Below are positions 47,070-58,734 of a stretch of DNA of 64,000 bases, in pieces. The position numbers and the translations under genes are program-made. Each line of letters starts with the position of its first letter. The stretch's first letter is position 1. The notes beneath the pieces were generated by a model. That model searched no databases. It worked only from the letters and a program-made list of their open reading frames with translations, and had not been told where the DNA came from. The stretch is from NCBI GenBank assembly GCA_963691655.1, contig OY829329.1, positions 63,420,852 through 63,484,851 of the forward strand, written 5' to 3'. The DNA comes from Toxonevra muliebris (Eukaryota > Arthropoda > Insecta > Diptera > Pallopteridae).

Positions 47070-47230
47070 GTTTCCCTATAGCACCTAATTACTTTAGATT
47101 GCCTCATATCATATCAAATTGTCTTTGACAGTTTTTAAATGACAATAATTTCCTCTAAATGCCTGTGATGGTCTCTTCTGGCTATCTTGGATTATCCTGA
47201 TTAACTTTCATTGATTTTGAGTAACTCTGC
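47070..47230. repeat. Degenerate GATTGCCTCTAA-like repeat, left part
   Basis: Drifting words (TTAGATTGCCTCAT, TCTAAATGCCTGTGATGG, CTTGGATTATCCTGATTAAC) resemble those at 48461-48770 and, more faintly, 45615-45710. Confidence 0.5.
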
Positions 47231-47361
47231 CAGGGATTTATTTATCGCATTTGATCATGTGTCCGAATTTGTATTAAAGTTTCTTAATTGTAGCTTCCAG
47301 GATTACATTAGTCTAAGATCAATGATACTTTTCTTTAAGGTGATTAAATTTATCACTTAGG

Positions 47362-47520
47362 AATACACAGATTATAATCCCAAGAATTTTTAAATCTACA
47401 TATGAAAAATCATTTGTTGTTGAGATTGCGCGTCTGTGGAACTGCCTGCCCTTAGAAATTCGGTCGTTTTCAGTCAGCGCTTTTAGACATAGATGCCTCC
47501 TACATCTCAATAATAAATGA
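47362..47520 (+). mobile_element. LINE ORF2 C-terminal tail
   Basis: One frame reads [50 protein letters not shown] and stops at 47518-47520. The RLWNxLPxEIR block with a downstream FR.RLL.. motif is the hallmark tail of Jockey/CR1-like non-LTR retrotransposons that lack RNase H. This is a different LINE group from the RNase H copies in this window. It ends about 90 bases before the pyrimidine tract. Confidence 0.75.
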
Positions 47521-47608
47521 TTTTCTGTTACAAAGATTCTTCCTTATCACTCAACTACATAAGAGGCATCCTTATGTGTCGTTTGGGGTGGAGTGCTATG
47601 TTCTTTGG

Positions 47609-48460
47609 TCTTCTTTTTTCCCTTCTTTCTTCCTTCTTTCTTCCTTCTTTCTTCCTTCCTTCTTCCTTCTTTCTTCTTTCTTCCTTCCTTCCCTTCTTTC
47701 TTCCTTCCCTTCTTTCTTCCTTCCCTTCTTTCTTCCTTCCCTTCTTCCTTCCTTCCCTTCTTCCTTCCTTCCCTTCTTCCTTCCTTCCCTTCTTTCTTCC
47801 TTCCCTTCTTTCTTCCTTCCCTTCTTTCTTCCTTCCCTTCTTTCTTCCTTCCCTTCTTTCTTCCTTCCCTTCTTTCTTCCTTCCCTTCTTTCTTCCTTCC
47901 CTTCTTTCTTCCTTCCCTTCTTTCTTCCTTCCCTTCTTTCTTCCTTCCCTTCTTTCTTCCTTCCCTTCTTTCTTCCTTCCCTTCTTTCTTCCTTCCCTTC
48001 TTTCTTCCTTCCCTTCTTTCTTCCTTCCCTTCTTTCTTCCTTCCCTTCATTCTTCCTTCCCTTCTTTCTTCCTTCTTTCTTCCTTCTTTCTTTCTTCCTT
48101 CTTTCTTCTTTCTTTCTTCCTTCTTTCTTCCTTCTTTCTTCCTTCTTTCTTCCTTCTTTCTTCCTTCTTTCTTCCTTCCTTCTTTCTTCCTTCTTTCTTC
48201 CTTCTTTCTTCCTTCTTTCTTCCTTCTTTCTTCCTTCTTTCTTCCTTCTTTCTTCCTTCTTTCTTCCTTCTTTCTTCCTTCTTTCTTCCTTCTTTCTTCC
48301 TTCTTTCTTCCTTCTTTCTTCCTTCTTTCTTCCTTTTTTCTTCCTTCTTTCTTCCTTCTTTCTTCCTTCTTTCTTCCTTCTTTCTTCCTTCTTTCTTCCT
48401 TCTTTCTTCCTTCTTTCTTCCTTCTTTCTTCCTTCTTTCTTCCTTCTTTCTTCCTTCTTC
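47609..48460. repeat. 852-base polypyrimidine tract of two minisatellites
   Basis: Only C and T occur, apart from one A at 48049. From about 47690 to 48065 the unit is 16 bases (CCCTTCTTTCTTCCTT, with an early CCCTTCTTCCTTCCTT variant). From about 48066 to 48456 it is 11 bases (CCTTCTTTCTT). Neither period is a multiple of three, so all three plus frames and the minus frames stay open for about 300 codons. None is a real gene. Mirror symmetry makes triplex (H-DNA) formation likely. Confidence 0.97.
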
Positions 48461-48770
48461 GATTGCCTCTGATTGAGTTTGGATTACCAAAGCCTACTTC
48501 CAATTGTCTTTAAATGTCTATGATAACCTCTAATGATTTTCTCGGGTCGCCACTAAGTACTTCTGAATACAATTGAGTACCTTTAGCTGCCTATTATAGC
48601 GTCTAATAGACTCTATCTTCGTTTGACTGCATTTAACTGCTTCTAATCGACTTCGACTACTACTTCCGTTTGCCTTTTCTGACTCTCTCAGTTTGTCTCC
48701 GATTAACTTTAACTGCTGTTGTTGCTTTTTTCTAACTATTTGAATAACTTTTACCACTTTTAGCAGCCAG
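48461..48770. repeat. Degenerate GATTGCCTCTGAT-like repeat, right part
   Basis: Words such as GATTGCCTCTGATTGAGTTT, TTAACTGCTTCTAATCGACT, GATAACCTCTAATGA and CCGATTAACTTTAACTGCTG recur with drift. Related to 47070-47230 on the other side of the pyrimidine tract. Confidence 0.5.
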
Positions 48771-51273
48771 TAAATACCTCTAAATGAATTTGATGGCACA
48801 TTCAGACTCAGCGGTGTAAAAAAAACATTAAAAACCATACACTTTAAGGATGGGTGAAAAACAGTGTTATATAGTTTGTAATCGCAATGACAAAAGAAAC
48901 GCGCATCCCTATTAGATATACAAAAGTTCCTATTGCCATTTTTCTTCTTTTCCACATTCACAATAAGTTAAATAGTACCATTTAATTAGTACAAATAAAT
49001 ACACCACTAATTGCTAAAATTAAAACTAAGGCTCGATTACATTTTTTTACCTCGATTTGATTTCTTCGCAGGGATAAATATCCCAGCTACCTAAGCGTAT
49101 AAAGTAGCAAAAGAAACACAGCTAATGTTGACATTATTTCGTTAGCTAAATTTGTAGGTTTTTTATGTTAAAAACTGAGAAATGTTTTAGTTCCATCAAT
49201 TTTAAATTCTAAGTTAAACGTTCACCAAAAAAAGGCCTTTCCTTATTCCATGTTCACATATAGAAATTTACCAGCTTAAAAATTAATACCTTTAAGTTTC
49301 CACTAAAAGTAAATCATATGAAACAAAAAAATGAATACCGGACTACATAAATATGTTGGTCACGTATAAAAATATTCGTATTCGATTTATAAAATGATTG
49401 CCGCAAATTAATTATGACATTTTTATGTGTGAGAACAATCATTCAAAAATATTAATAAAAATATGTACAAAGTTATGTGTGGTATGTAATATAATTTTGT
49501 TTTTGTTTTTTTTTAATTTTTTTTTAAGGAAATATTAAAGCCAACATGTGTCAATCAAAATAAATTACACCCAAGCCAAGTGTATGTGACAATTTTATTA
49601 ACACAAAACAGAAAAATTGTATAAATTATAAATTTTTATTAATGAAATTAATAATAAATAATATACATTTATTTTTTTTTGCAATTAAGCAATCTGCTGT
49701 TTGCTATGGGTTAAACTTGATTGATTGATATTAATTTTGTAGAGTGATGATATTAATGATTATTTACAGAGATGGGGTGATATTTTGGTAACAGTGATTT
49801 TTTTTTATAGAATCACTGTTACTTGAAAATATTAAAGGATTAGAGGTAAAAGTGTGTAACTCGCAGTAGATTATAGAGTCGACAGGGGAATTGTCTCGGA
49901 GAGAACAGATAGTGCATTAAAAACAGGGCATTTGATGAGAGAGTGAGTGTGCTGCCTCAAATAGCATGACAAAGAAATATTTAGAGCTATTTAGGTTCAG
50001 CGAATGTTACTAGTTTGAAAATACGGAAGAGCTTGTACTTATCTAAGCCAATGTGACCTTGTTTCCCACCCTTCCCCCCTCCCGCCTTTTATCAGTCTAG
50101 ACGTAGAATATTAATGAAAGGGGATGACACGCTCCCCTATTCATTGTCAGTAAAATTTATATATCTCAACAAAAAACAACTAATAAGATAATTTATTGAA
50201 TCTATACTTGCACTAAATGTAAATGTAAATGCCAATGAAATGCGAACAGTTTATTTATGACACATAACACATTAATTAACAATAATGAATTAACACTTTA
50301 ATTTTTTTTTATTATTTTTATTTATTTTTCCTTTATTTTTTAAAACCTTTAAATGAAAAATATTTCATCAATATTCATTTCATCAAAATTCTAATACACT
50401 AGTTGTTTGCTGCTGATGCTATAGAACGTGGTGCCGATATTGCTCTATATCTTTGCTAATTACAATAAATTAGCAATTTCATTAACCAGTTTTTTTTTAA
50501 ATGTTAATGATTGTTGGAGAACGCATTAAATTTTGTATTTATTTTAATGAAGAATTTCAATGCTAAATTTAGCAGTAAATATTAAATATAATAGACTCAT
50601 ATAGATAAGCTCTGAATGTACCTTTAATTTTGGGGAAAATTTATACAGTTGTTTGTTAATTTCTTATTTAATATTTATTAATTTATAGATCATGTTGATG
50701 ATGATGATGCTAATCTTCAGTTTTCTTTTATACACTGTTTTTCTATTAATATTTGCGATATTAATAAAGCAGCTGGTTCGTTACTAAGTAAGTTAGATAG
50801 ATAGAAAGATAGATTGACTAATATTTGTCTACCATTATATTTTGGATAGATGAATAAATAAATAAAGATGAAATTTATTAATTGTGTTTAGTTAGTACTT
50901 AATTGTTAAGTTAATATATGTACCTAACATTCAATTCTAATTTATTTACAATGCATAAATTTAACACATTTTTTTCTCGTGTATGAACCTTATCTATTTA
51001 ACCTTTTCTTTTGCAATTTTATCCAACAGTATTTCCTAATTGATTTTAAATCATGTGATCTCTTCACATGATCATCACACAATAATCATTGCACATAATA
51101 TTTGTAGTTTGCTTCTTTTTTTTAATGGAAATTTATGAAAATAAACAATACAACGAGTTTAAAAAATAAGTTCACTATTCACGCTTAAAAAATTTGTGCG
51201 GAAAAAAATTTTCCTAAGAAAATTTATAAAAGTTTATATAGAGCTTTCTCTTCATTTGCGTTCATTCTCAGAT
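48771..51273. other. Very AT-rich, low-repeat stretch
   Basis: No gene or element recognised. Contains many ATTAAT/TAATTA words and scattered ATGATGATG. It could be conserved non-coding DNA. Confidence 0.45.
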
Positions 51274-51277
51274 TTAA

Positions 51278-52002
51278 GGGGGTATTCTACCCGAGATGGT
51301 GCGAAATATCGATGTTTTCAAATCGTTGTAAATGAAAAGCTTTTCAATATTTTTATTCGAGGTTTTTTGCAAGTTTTTTTTTTACAGGTTTTGAACAATA
51401 ATTTTCGTTTTAAATGTTAAAAATATCTTTGTTAATAATGGTTCATTCGACGCCTCGAACTTGAGCCTGCCGAAAATAGTTGATCCATGGTGGACATGAT
51501 ATCTCCGATTTAAATATTCTGAAACACAAAATGTAACCCATTTTGCAATCGTGAGACTTCCTGCTATCGCCTCATCTAGGGAATAAGAAAAAAAAAATTT
51601 TTTTCTTAAATTTAAATCAGACGTTTGAAAAAAAATGACGATTTTTTGCCCTGTTTTTGTTCATATTGCATTAAAAACATTAGTTAAACAAATGCTTTCG
51701 CCATAATCCTCGATAAGGCCATACCTATACATTTGCTTAGTAGCCTTGTAAAATTTCAAAAGTCAATTGGACAAGTGGTTTTTTGTGAATCATGTCCACC
51801 GTTCCGAAAAAAATGGTTTCGAGAAAAACGAGTTTAAAGATTTACAAACATGGTCTTACAAATGATGTAACTTACGGTTAATTAGCGATTCCAGGACCAT
51901 ACATTGCCCTCTCTTCTTCCTCATAAAACTCGTTGTCTACAATAAAAATATTAAATTAAAAAAAAAATCGATTTTTCGGACCATCACGGGTTGAATACCC
52001 CC
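51278..52002. mobile_element. TTAA-flanked inverted-repeat element
   Basis: Flanked by TTAA at 51274-51277 and 52003-52006. The terminal repeats begin GGGGGTATTC, then ACCCG, GATGGT and CGAAA, ending ATCGAT. About 32 of 36 bases match between the two ends. TTAA duplication is the mark of piggyBac-type integration, although those usually start with CCC; G-starting TTAA families exist. The 725-bp interior has no transposase. Confidence 0.75.
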
Positions 52003-52006
52003 TTAA

Positions 52007-52552
52007 GTAAGTGATAAAGAGCAGAGTTATAAGCTTGAAAAAGAGTTTTGAGCTCAGAAATTTGTGGTCACAAAACCATAAAAATCACTCTCTAACATGT
52101 AAATTTGAAATAATGATTCAATTGATTCTATCTGAGAAAGTTTCCAAATCGAAACCTTCACTTCTACAATTCAAAATATCCATGAATCAATTGCTATTAA
52201 GTAAACTTTAAGAAATATCCGGAAAACATACATTCCCGCAAAAACCAAAAAGAAAATAATAAATATCTAGAATTTCTTTGATTATCCGTTTGAAATATTC
52301 AGACTGTGATTAGAAAAGATGCCTCAAATTTTGAGGTTGTCGATCTAAAATAGTATGTAATTTTATTCAGAATTTTGTATAAAATGAGGCCATAGTTTTT
52401 AGAAGAGCTTCAAACTAATTGTTAACTAATATTTGTAATATATTTTCAACGGCTTGAAAGAAATGAAGACTAGCTATAAAAAACCCATTTCAAACCACAG
52501 ATAAAATCCGAATAAGCCCGAACTCCAAAAATAATTTCAAAACTAGAACCTA
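52007..52552. other. Unannotated stretch between MITEs
   Basis: AT-rich, no coding or repeat feature supported. Confidence 0.5.
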
Positions 52553-52799
52553 TCGCTCATTTACTAAAAGACTGTCATAAGTCAAAAAACACGATTTTTG
52601 AGTTAATGATGCAGAATTATTCATTATGTCACGCTTCATATTGTGTAAAAATTTCATATTAATATCTTGTATACTCTACGCGTGAGAATTATAAGATTTC
52701 TTCTTTTTTCTGCAAGGTGGAAGTCAAATGAAGACTTTAAACGCGTTTTCTGCAAAATTGCGTTTTTTGAGTTATGGCAGTCTTTTAGTAAATGAGCGA
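52553..52799. mobile_element. TA-flanked MITE (Tc1/mariner-type)
   Basis: TIRs begin TCGCTCATTTACTAAAAGAC and continue TG(T/C)CATAA(G/C)TCAAAAAAC; about 42 of 46 bases match. TA on both sides (52551-52552, 52800-52801). Too short to encode a transposase. Confidence 0.8.
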
Positions 52800-53058
52800 T
52801 ATCACAGTTTGTAAACTAAGCCTCTCTTAATCAAAACATAAACGTACAAATGCACGATATGAGGTGCTACCTATGAAGATTAAAAAGAAATGTATCATTT
52901 TTTAAGATCGCATCTAGAATCAAGGGGAGTCAATTGAAAACTTTAAATCTTGAAGATTTTCGGTTGCGGTTTGCGATTCGGTTGCCGATCGAGCAGTCCT
53001 CGTACGACGTCGAAATGCGCAGTCAAGTGAGAATATTGCTGAAAGTGTGGCTGAAGAC

Positions 53059-54080
53059 CAGCGATGCCAACTTGCGGGGAATTCCCCGATTTGCGGGGAA
53101 TTTTACTTGGTGCGGGGAATCGGGGGAATGAGCTGTTTTTTGCGGAGAATTCGAAGTTTTTAGGCTTTTAGTAATTAAAGTCTGTAGAATATTTTTTGTC
53201 AAATTTCATGTAATGTAAAACGTTTATTTCTCATATTTCTTTGAGAAATCGATTTTTAAAATAATTTAAATAAAAAAAAAATTTTAATTTAACGTTTTTA
53301 AAACGGACTAAAAAGTATAAAATAATTTCTTCTTGCCCCATACATATTATTATCACTGTACAGATTCACAACCCCCTTATAGATTGTCTTGAAAATATGT
53401 AATTATGAATTTTAGTAGGTCTGAAAATATTTGCATGATTTTAAACGAAAAGCGTGGGACGCTTATGGATAGAGGTAAAATTGGTAGCGACTTAAGTGAA
53501 CTATTCATCTATCAATTTCATATTGCATGCGACCCACGTTTTTTTGATATAGACGATTATAGCGGCGAGTGTCTGTCAGGCCAAAACAGTCGCGCGGCTT
53601 TTCAACTTCCCTTTCAGAAAGGCTTAGCTATGCCTTCGTCCAGCACCTCCTGATTAATAACTCTTAATCATTGCTGACTAATCTGTAAACTTACAAATTA
53701 CGGTCAGCCATCATAAAGAAGATGAAGTATATTTTAAATGTTAAAAACCGATATTCCAAACTTTGAACCCATTTTTCTCAAAATAACATTTTTGCCATTT
53801 TTTATTTGAGCTAAAAGAAATCCCTTTGATGTCCAAAAGTAAACTGAAGCTTATATGTTGAGAATTCCCGAGTCAGAAAGTACGTTTCTATTAATCAATT
53901 TTTGGACCGAGGGTCAGGGTCGTCTTAAAATAACACTCAGTGAGTCAATTTCATTTTTGTAAAATATTGCGTGTAGTGCTGTTATAATATGAAATTATAC
54001 CAAAACGGGGAATTCGATCGAAAATCGGGGAATATCTCGGGAGTAATCGGGGAGAGAGAAAAAATGAGTTGGCATCCCTG
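53059..54080 (+). mobile_element. Non-autonomous hAT-like element, copy B
   Basis: Same termini as copy A (CAGCGATGCCAACTTGCGGG … GAGTTGGCATCCCTG) and colinear interior (e.g. GATATAGACGATTATAGCG, TTAATAACTCTTAATC). Flanks CTGAAGAC (53051-53058) and CTAAAGAC (54081-54088) match 7 of 8, supporting an 8-bp duplication that does not depend on a repeat. Copy B carries extra sequence relative to A and no transposase frame. Confidence 0.85.
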
Positions 54081-54175
54081 CTAAAGACCCAAAGCTCTCG
54101 ATTCCTCGTCGTGCACAAGGAGTTGGCTTTTTTGTGACCTCAACTTGGCCTTAATTGGACAACTTTTAATTCCAG

Positions 54176-54361
54176 CTAGACGACGCAACATGTCACACAG
54201 AGGGCGTTACATTGGAGTTGTTGCAAGAACGCGCTATTCCCAGAGGAGCCGATGTGGAATGGCCGCCAAAATCGTCCGTTTTCCCGCCGTTTGACTTTTT
54301 TCTCTGGGGTTACGTTAAGTCACTGGTTTATGCCAGCAAACCAACAATTATTAACGATTAG
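54176..54361 (+). mobile_element. mariner/Tc1-type transposase remnant
   Basis: A 61-codon open frame reads LDDATCHTEGVTLELLQERA and later WPPKSSVFPPFDFFLWGYVK, SLVYASKPTI. LDxAxxHT carries the second catalytic Asp of DDE transposases, and the FDFFLWGYVK block carries the third acidic residue in the mariner-type context (usually LDxFLWGxxK). It is preceded and followed by stops and frame changes; no TIRs were located. The hAT-like copy B lies about 95 bases upstream and may have inserted into this fossil. Confidence 0.75.
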
Positions 54362-55869
54362 ATCGTCCAGGGCTCAAATAAAATTCCTAACTAAGAGACG
54401 GAAAATAATGCCTGCATTATTAATCATCAACATGTCCTCTCCCACCTATGGAGAGCATTGGGTCTCTACAAAACTTATTCATGATTGTAGATGGTTTTGA
54501 TTTCATCACATGAAATTCGTCACAGAACTTCTTGTCCATTTACAACACTTGATTTCTATAGCGACGAGAACCTGAAGTCATTTTCGATAAATTTCACAGT
54601 TTGACATTAGGTTGGACCACTAAATTTTTAAAATGCGTCGCCGGTATTGGTTAATAACTCCAAACAACCACTTGAAAAGTTTAATAATAGTATCGAATTT
54701 TTATACGGAACAAATGTCAAGTCAAGTCGACATTATTTATGCCGATACTATTTCCTTATTGGCGAGGAAGAAGATGGATTTAGTGCTACTCGTTAATATT
54801 AAATATTTTTCAATACATTATCATAAATACTTGAATTCCCAGTAAATTCTGTATGTTTTAAACTTTTCGTAATTTCTGAATTTGTGATTTATAAAAATAT
54901 CAAAAAACCAAAAGGAATAAATATTTTCAACGTAATTGATGCAATCATCAAAAGATCATCAAAAATTAATGAAATAAATTTTCGAACGCATTAAAAATGC
55001 AACAGAGAACTAATTTATATTCTGAAAGCATAAGATACGCAAGCGCAAGAAGAACTTGAACTGATATTAATAAGATTTATTTTCACATTAAGGACGTTGA
55101 ATGTTGAATGTTTGTAGGTATAAATGATATAGCTTATGAATGGATGGGGCAGACAGACAGACAAACAGAGAGATAGAATGGAAGCGACGAGTCACGTGAA
55201 ATGAAATGGTTGGGCTTGCGCAGCATATAAAGAATCATTTCTAAAGAATTGCTATAGAAGGTTTTTTTTTGGGGTTTCGAAAGTGAAAAAAATACAAAGC
55301 AAAGAATTGTGGTAATAAAAGGAAAAAAAGCTATAAAAAAGTAAAAAAAACTAAAACAAAGATAAAAAGAAATAAAGAAACTACCCAACTAAATAATAAT
55401 AATAAAAGCATATACATATTATATAAACAGAAAAAAATTGCAATGGTTAAAAAAATAAAATAAATTTAAGAAAAATTTTAACTGTTACTAAAAAATTTGT
55501 CGCTAATTTAATTCAGACTTTTGCAGTTACTTACTTAAAAATGAGATACAGTTGAAAATTTTAAGTTGGTTTAAAAATACAAACTTCATAAAAGTTGGAG
55601 AATTCATTAATTTTCCAAGTTAAGTTAATAAAAATATTCAAGAATGAATATTTATGTGGGTATTGAAAGTGACTGGAATGCCATGAATTTTTTTTTATAC
55701 GAGTTTATTTGAAGGAGCCTTCGATTAGACGAGACTGCCAGATTCAGACAATTAGACAATCAGATCGGCTGCGAAGAGGAGAGAGCTATTAGTCAGTACA
55801 AAAAGTGGGGAGAGAGGGGGCTATGGTAAGAATATAATACACATTCAAAGTACAGATGATCAAGAGATG
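54362..55869. other. Unannotated stretch
   Basis: The first 200 bases may continue the mariner remnant but are too decayed to align. A-rich tracts occupy 55320-55470. A GACAGACAGACAAACAGAGAG run lies at about 55150-55170. Confidence 0.45.
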
Positions 55870-55877
55870 TAAAGATC

Positions 55878-56335
55878 CACGGTTGCCACTTTGGTACAAT
55901 TCTACCAAAACTGGTAAATTTTTTTCCATTTTTCTGCACTTGGTACATTGGTACATGTTTTCAAAATTTGGTACATTATGTGGGCAAAGTTTAGAAAATT
56001 GTTCAGAATTAGCAATTTTTTGGCAAAAAGTAAGTTGTATTAAAAATGGAGTAGACGAAATGTGGTTTGAAGAATCAACTAAATGTATATTCCTCATAGC
56101 TCAGCTGCTGCTGAAAGAAAATGTGTTGACTTAAGTCCAATAAAAAAACAAATTAAGGAATAGGAATAAATTTGAATTCAATACTCTTAATAATATAATG
56201 CTATATAATAAACTGACAAAAAGTTTTTAATAAAGTTATTTATTCTGTATAAAAATTTGGTACATTTTTCCTCCGTTTGGTTTACATTTTTTTGTAAATA
56301 TTGGTACAAAATAAAATGAGTAAGTGGCAACCTTG
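55878..56335 (-). mobile_element. CACGGTTGCCA element, short internally deleted copy
   Basis: Left end CACGGTTGCCACTTTGGTAC; right end, reverse-complemented, CAAGGTTGCCACTTACTC. Each end matches the opposite end of 42733-43847 over about 100 bases. Flanks TAAAGATC / TAAAGAAA share six of eight bases. The interior is much shorter than in the long copy, so it is a deletion derivative. Confidence 0.75.
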
Positions 56336-56498
56336 TAAAGAAAAAGTTAAGAATTAATCTGAAGTAGGAGTGGATAGGAAAATATTATTATTTTTTTAGC
56401 AGAGATTCAAGCAGTAGTAAAATGTGTGCAAATTTAACCTAGATATTCGATATTCTAATTTTTTGTGTAGTCAAACTGTTTTTTTTTTTGTACAATAG

Positions 56499-56730
56499 TT
56501 TGGGAGTGTTTGAAGAAAAACAGGAAGAATTCGACCAGAACACTTTAGAATGGATTCGCCCATACGAAACAGATGAGCTTTCTAAATATAAGGTTAATTT
56601 TGGTTATTGGCGAGACTCAATGAAGAGGCAACAAGTGAAGGGTCGGAATGTGACAACAGCTCACACAATTCGGTTCAATTGCTTAGATGCCCCCGGCATG
56701 CGACAAACCTGGCATCGCTATCATCATTGA
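56499..56730 (+). CDS. Candidate exon or stray ORF, unknown protein
   Basis: A TTTTTTTTTTTGTACAATAG acceptor-like sequence ends at 56498. The frame reads LGVFEEKQEEFDQNTLEWIR, PYETDELSKYK, and either meets a donor (AAG|GTTAAT, at 56593) or runs on (VNFGYWRDSMKRQQVKGRN…) to TGA at about 56728. The acidic first part looks protein-like. No family recognised. It lies about 300 bases before LINE fragments and could be mobile-element sequence. Confidence 0.25.
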
Positions 56731-57029
56731 TACACCCAGTTGTGGTTGTAGCAGCTTTCACTTTCTCCTTCTAATTCTGAAATATATACATAGGTTTCAA
56801 GTTGCTCTTTTTCGTAGACCTAACTGACAAAATGCATCGTAAAAGCTTGGTGACACGGACTGTTTGCTAGACCTCCGTCTCGCTGAACACACGAATGACT
56901 AATGCGAACGAAATTCTTCAGTATACGATTTCGATTGATTTGGCTACAACTACAACAACTAAAAATACTGAGGTCTAAATCTTTTTGTGGAATAGAAGTC
57001 AGTTTATATTCAAAAACGGGGAAGTGTTA

Positions 57030-57250
57030 AACAAAGGGGAAAGTTTTCTTTACTAACATTGAGGGACGGAGGCAAGTTAAAACACTAGTTTTAGCTTTAG
57101 CTAGTATTCTGGCTTTGCATTGTAGGCTTACAAAATAGCGCTCGGTAAACTGGGTATTAAGACTAGCTGGTAGATCCACCGAAAACCTACTGTGGATCAC
57201 TATTCTTTGAAATAACTGTCGGGTAATCAGACAAGTTATCAAGGAAATAC
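57030..57250 (+). mobile_element. LINE C-terminal fragment, decayed
   Basis: LTNIEGRRQVKTL followed in a shifted frame by LALASILALHCRLTK corresponds to LTGLRQSKALL and RILAGILTGHCGLRE of the copy at 38.5 kb. A decayed LGIKTSW block follows. The knuckle is not recoverable. Confidence 0.6.
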
Positions 57251-57467
57251 CCTTCCAGAAACCTTTATCTTGTCCTTACACAAAGCCTTTATCTTGTCCT
57301 TAAAAAATGGGCAATTGTTTCATTTTCTTCCAAGTGTCCGCAACTTCTGCAGTGAGTGTTAAAAGCAATACGTACTTTTTTTGCATAAGTACCCATGCCA
57401 TATACTAGGAAAAGGAAACTTCCGCTCATGAAGCCTATAAAGCTGAATGAAGCGGTAATCGCAGTTA

Positions 57468-58570
57468 CACAAGAAGCTAAATATTTAGGAATAACACTAG
57501 ACTCACAGTATCTCTAGAAAAAAACATGCAGACAATATAACCAGCAAAGCGACTAAGTCACTCATGGTGTGTAAAAGCTTAGCAGTAAAAACCTGGGTAT
57601 GTACTTCGTACATTCTAAAGTGGATGTACACCATGATGGTAAGAAATATACTAGCCGATGGTATCACTGCTAACCTACACCCAGCTACCTTGCTAAGAGA
57701 TGACTTGATTAAGAAATACAACTTCGAGAAATTCTTCAAAGTTATGCTAGGTAATAGGAGGGAATGAGACATCAAAAGGTTCTACACCGCTTATAAAGAA
57801 CACACACAAATATGGTACACTGACGGCTTGAGAACAGACAAAGGAACTGGAGCAGGGGTGTATGCTTCCAAGACCAAACACTCGAAGCCTATGGGAAACA
57901 CTGTAAGTATCTTTTAAGCGGAGATTCCGCCATACGGCTCTGTGCAAAGTTCAACCTCGAACGTGAGTGAAGATATTCAGATAATCAAGCCGCTACCAGA
58001 GCACTGGACTTTTTTGATATTTCCTCAAAACTAGTAAGACAAATAAGATCACCTTATTCTGGTTACCTGGGCATACAGGTATATATGGTAACGAGATAGC
58101 CGGAAACCTAGCAAGGAAAGCAGCGGCCAAGTCATACATTGATTCTGAACTCATGGTAGGTCTAGAAATCCAAACCATAAAAATCACTTTAAAAGACTAG
58201 GAATAGAACAGCAGGTGCACTCCTCCCAAAGCTTAGACAATCAAAGCTACTCATTGAGAGCTTCGTCCCCAAAAGAGCGGCCCTTTGTCTCAAACTAAGG
58301 AAACACCAACTTTGACTAATCATGGGCATTTTCTCAAGACACTGTGAACTGGGAGAACACATAAGGAGTTTAGGTATAAATCAGGATAACACGTTTTGCC
58401 AAAATTAAAAAGGAAACATGAGAGCATATCCTAATACACTGTGAGGCACTCACTCGCAGAAGGAAAAGATACTTAGGGCAATATTACCCAGAAAGTAAGG
58501 ACATCATAGTCTTGAAGCCACCTCAGTCACTGAGGTTTATCAGCAAGATAGGCTTATCTGACAGGTTGCA
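57468..58570 (+). mobile_element. Decayed LINE: RT end, RNase H, C-terminal tail
   Basis: In order: KYLGITLDSQYL (post-thumb RT block), KATKSLMVCKSLAVKTW and LKWMYTMMVR, RNase H start IWYTDGLRTDKGTGAGVY, SIF*AEI with a stop where Gln is expected, DNQAATRALDFFDISSKLV, WLPGHTGIYGNEIAGNLARK, LRQSKLLIES, and a ruined knuckle region with GNMRAYPNTL. Multiple stops and frameshifts make it a fossil. It shows that this LINE family has the RT-RNase H-knuckle order of I/LOA-like elements. Confidence 0.8.
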
Positions 58571-58734
58571 TTACATGTCACCCATACTAATCTATCAATC
58601 GATCAATTATCCATATTCTAGAGACCAGTGTAGAAGTGTCGTAAGCCTAGCAGTATTGGTGTGATAAATCGCGAGACATAACCTTAATATGTCAAAGTCT
58701 TGCCGCACACGAGGTAATACAGGATGTAAATGAT

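Noticed and set aside
47517..48513. Overlapping 298-319 codon frames on both strands
   Set aside because: They are produced by the 16- and 11-base pyrimidine repeats, which leave every frame free of stops; composition is only Leu/Ser/Phe/Pro or Lys/Glu/Arg.
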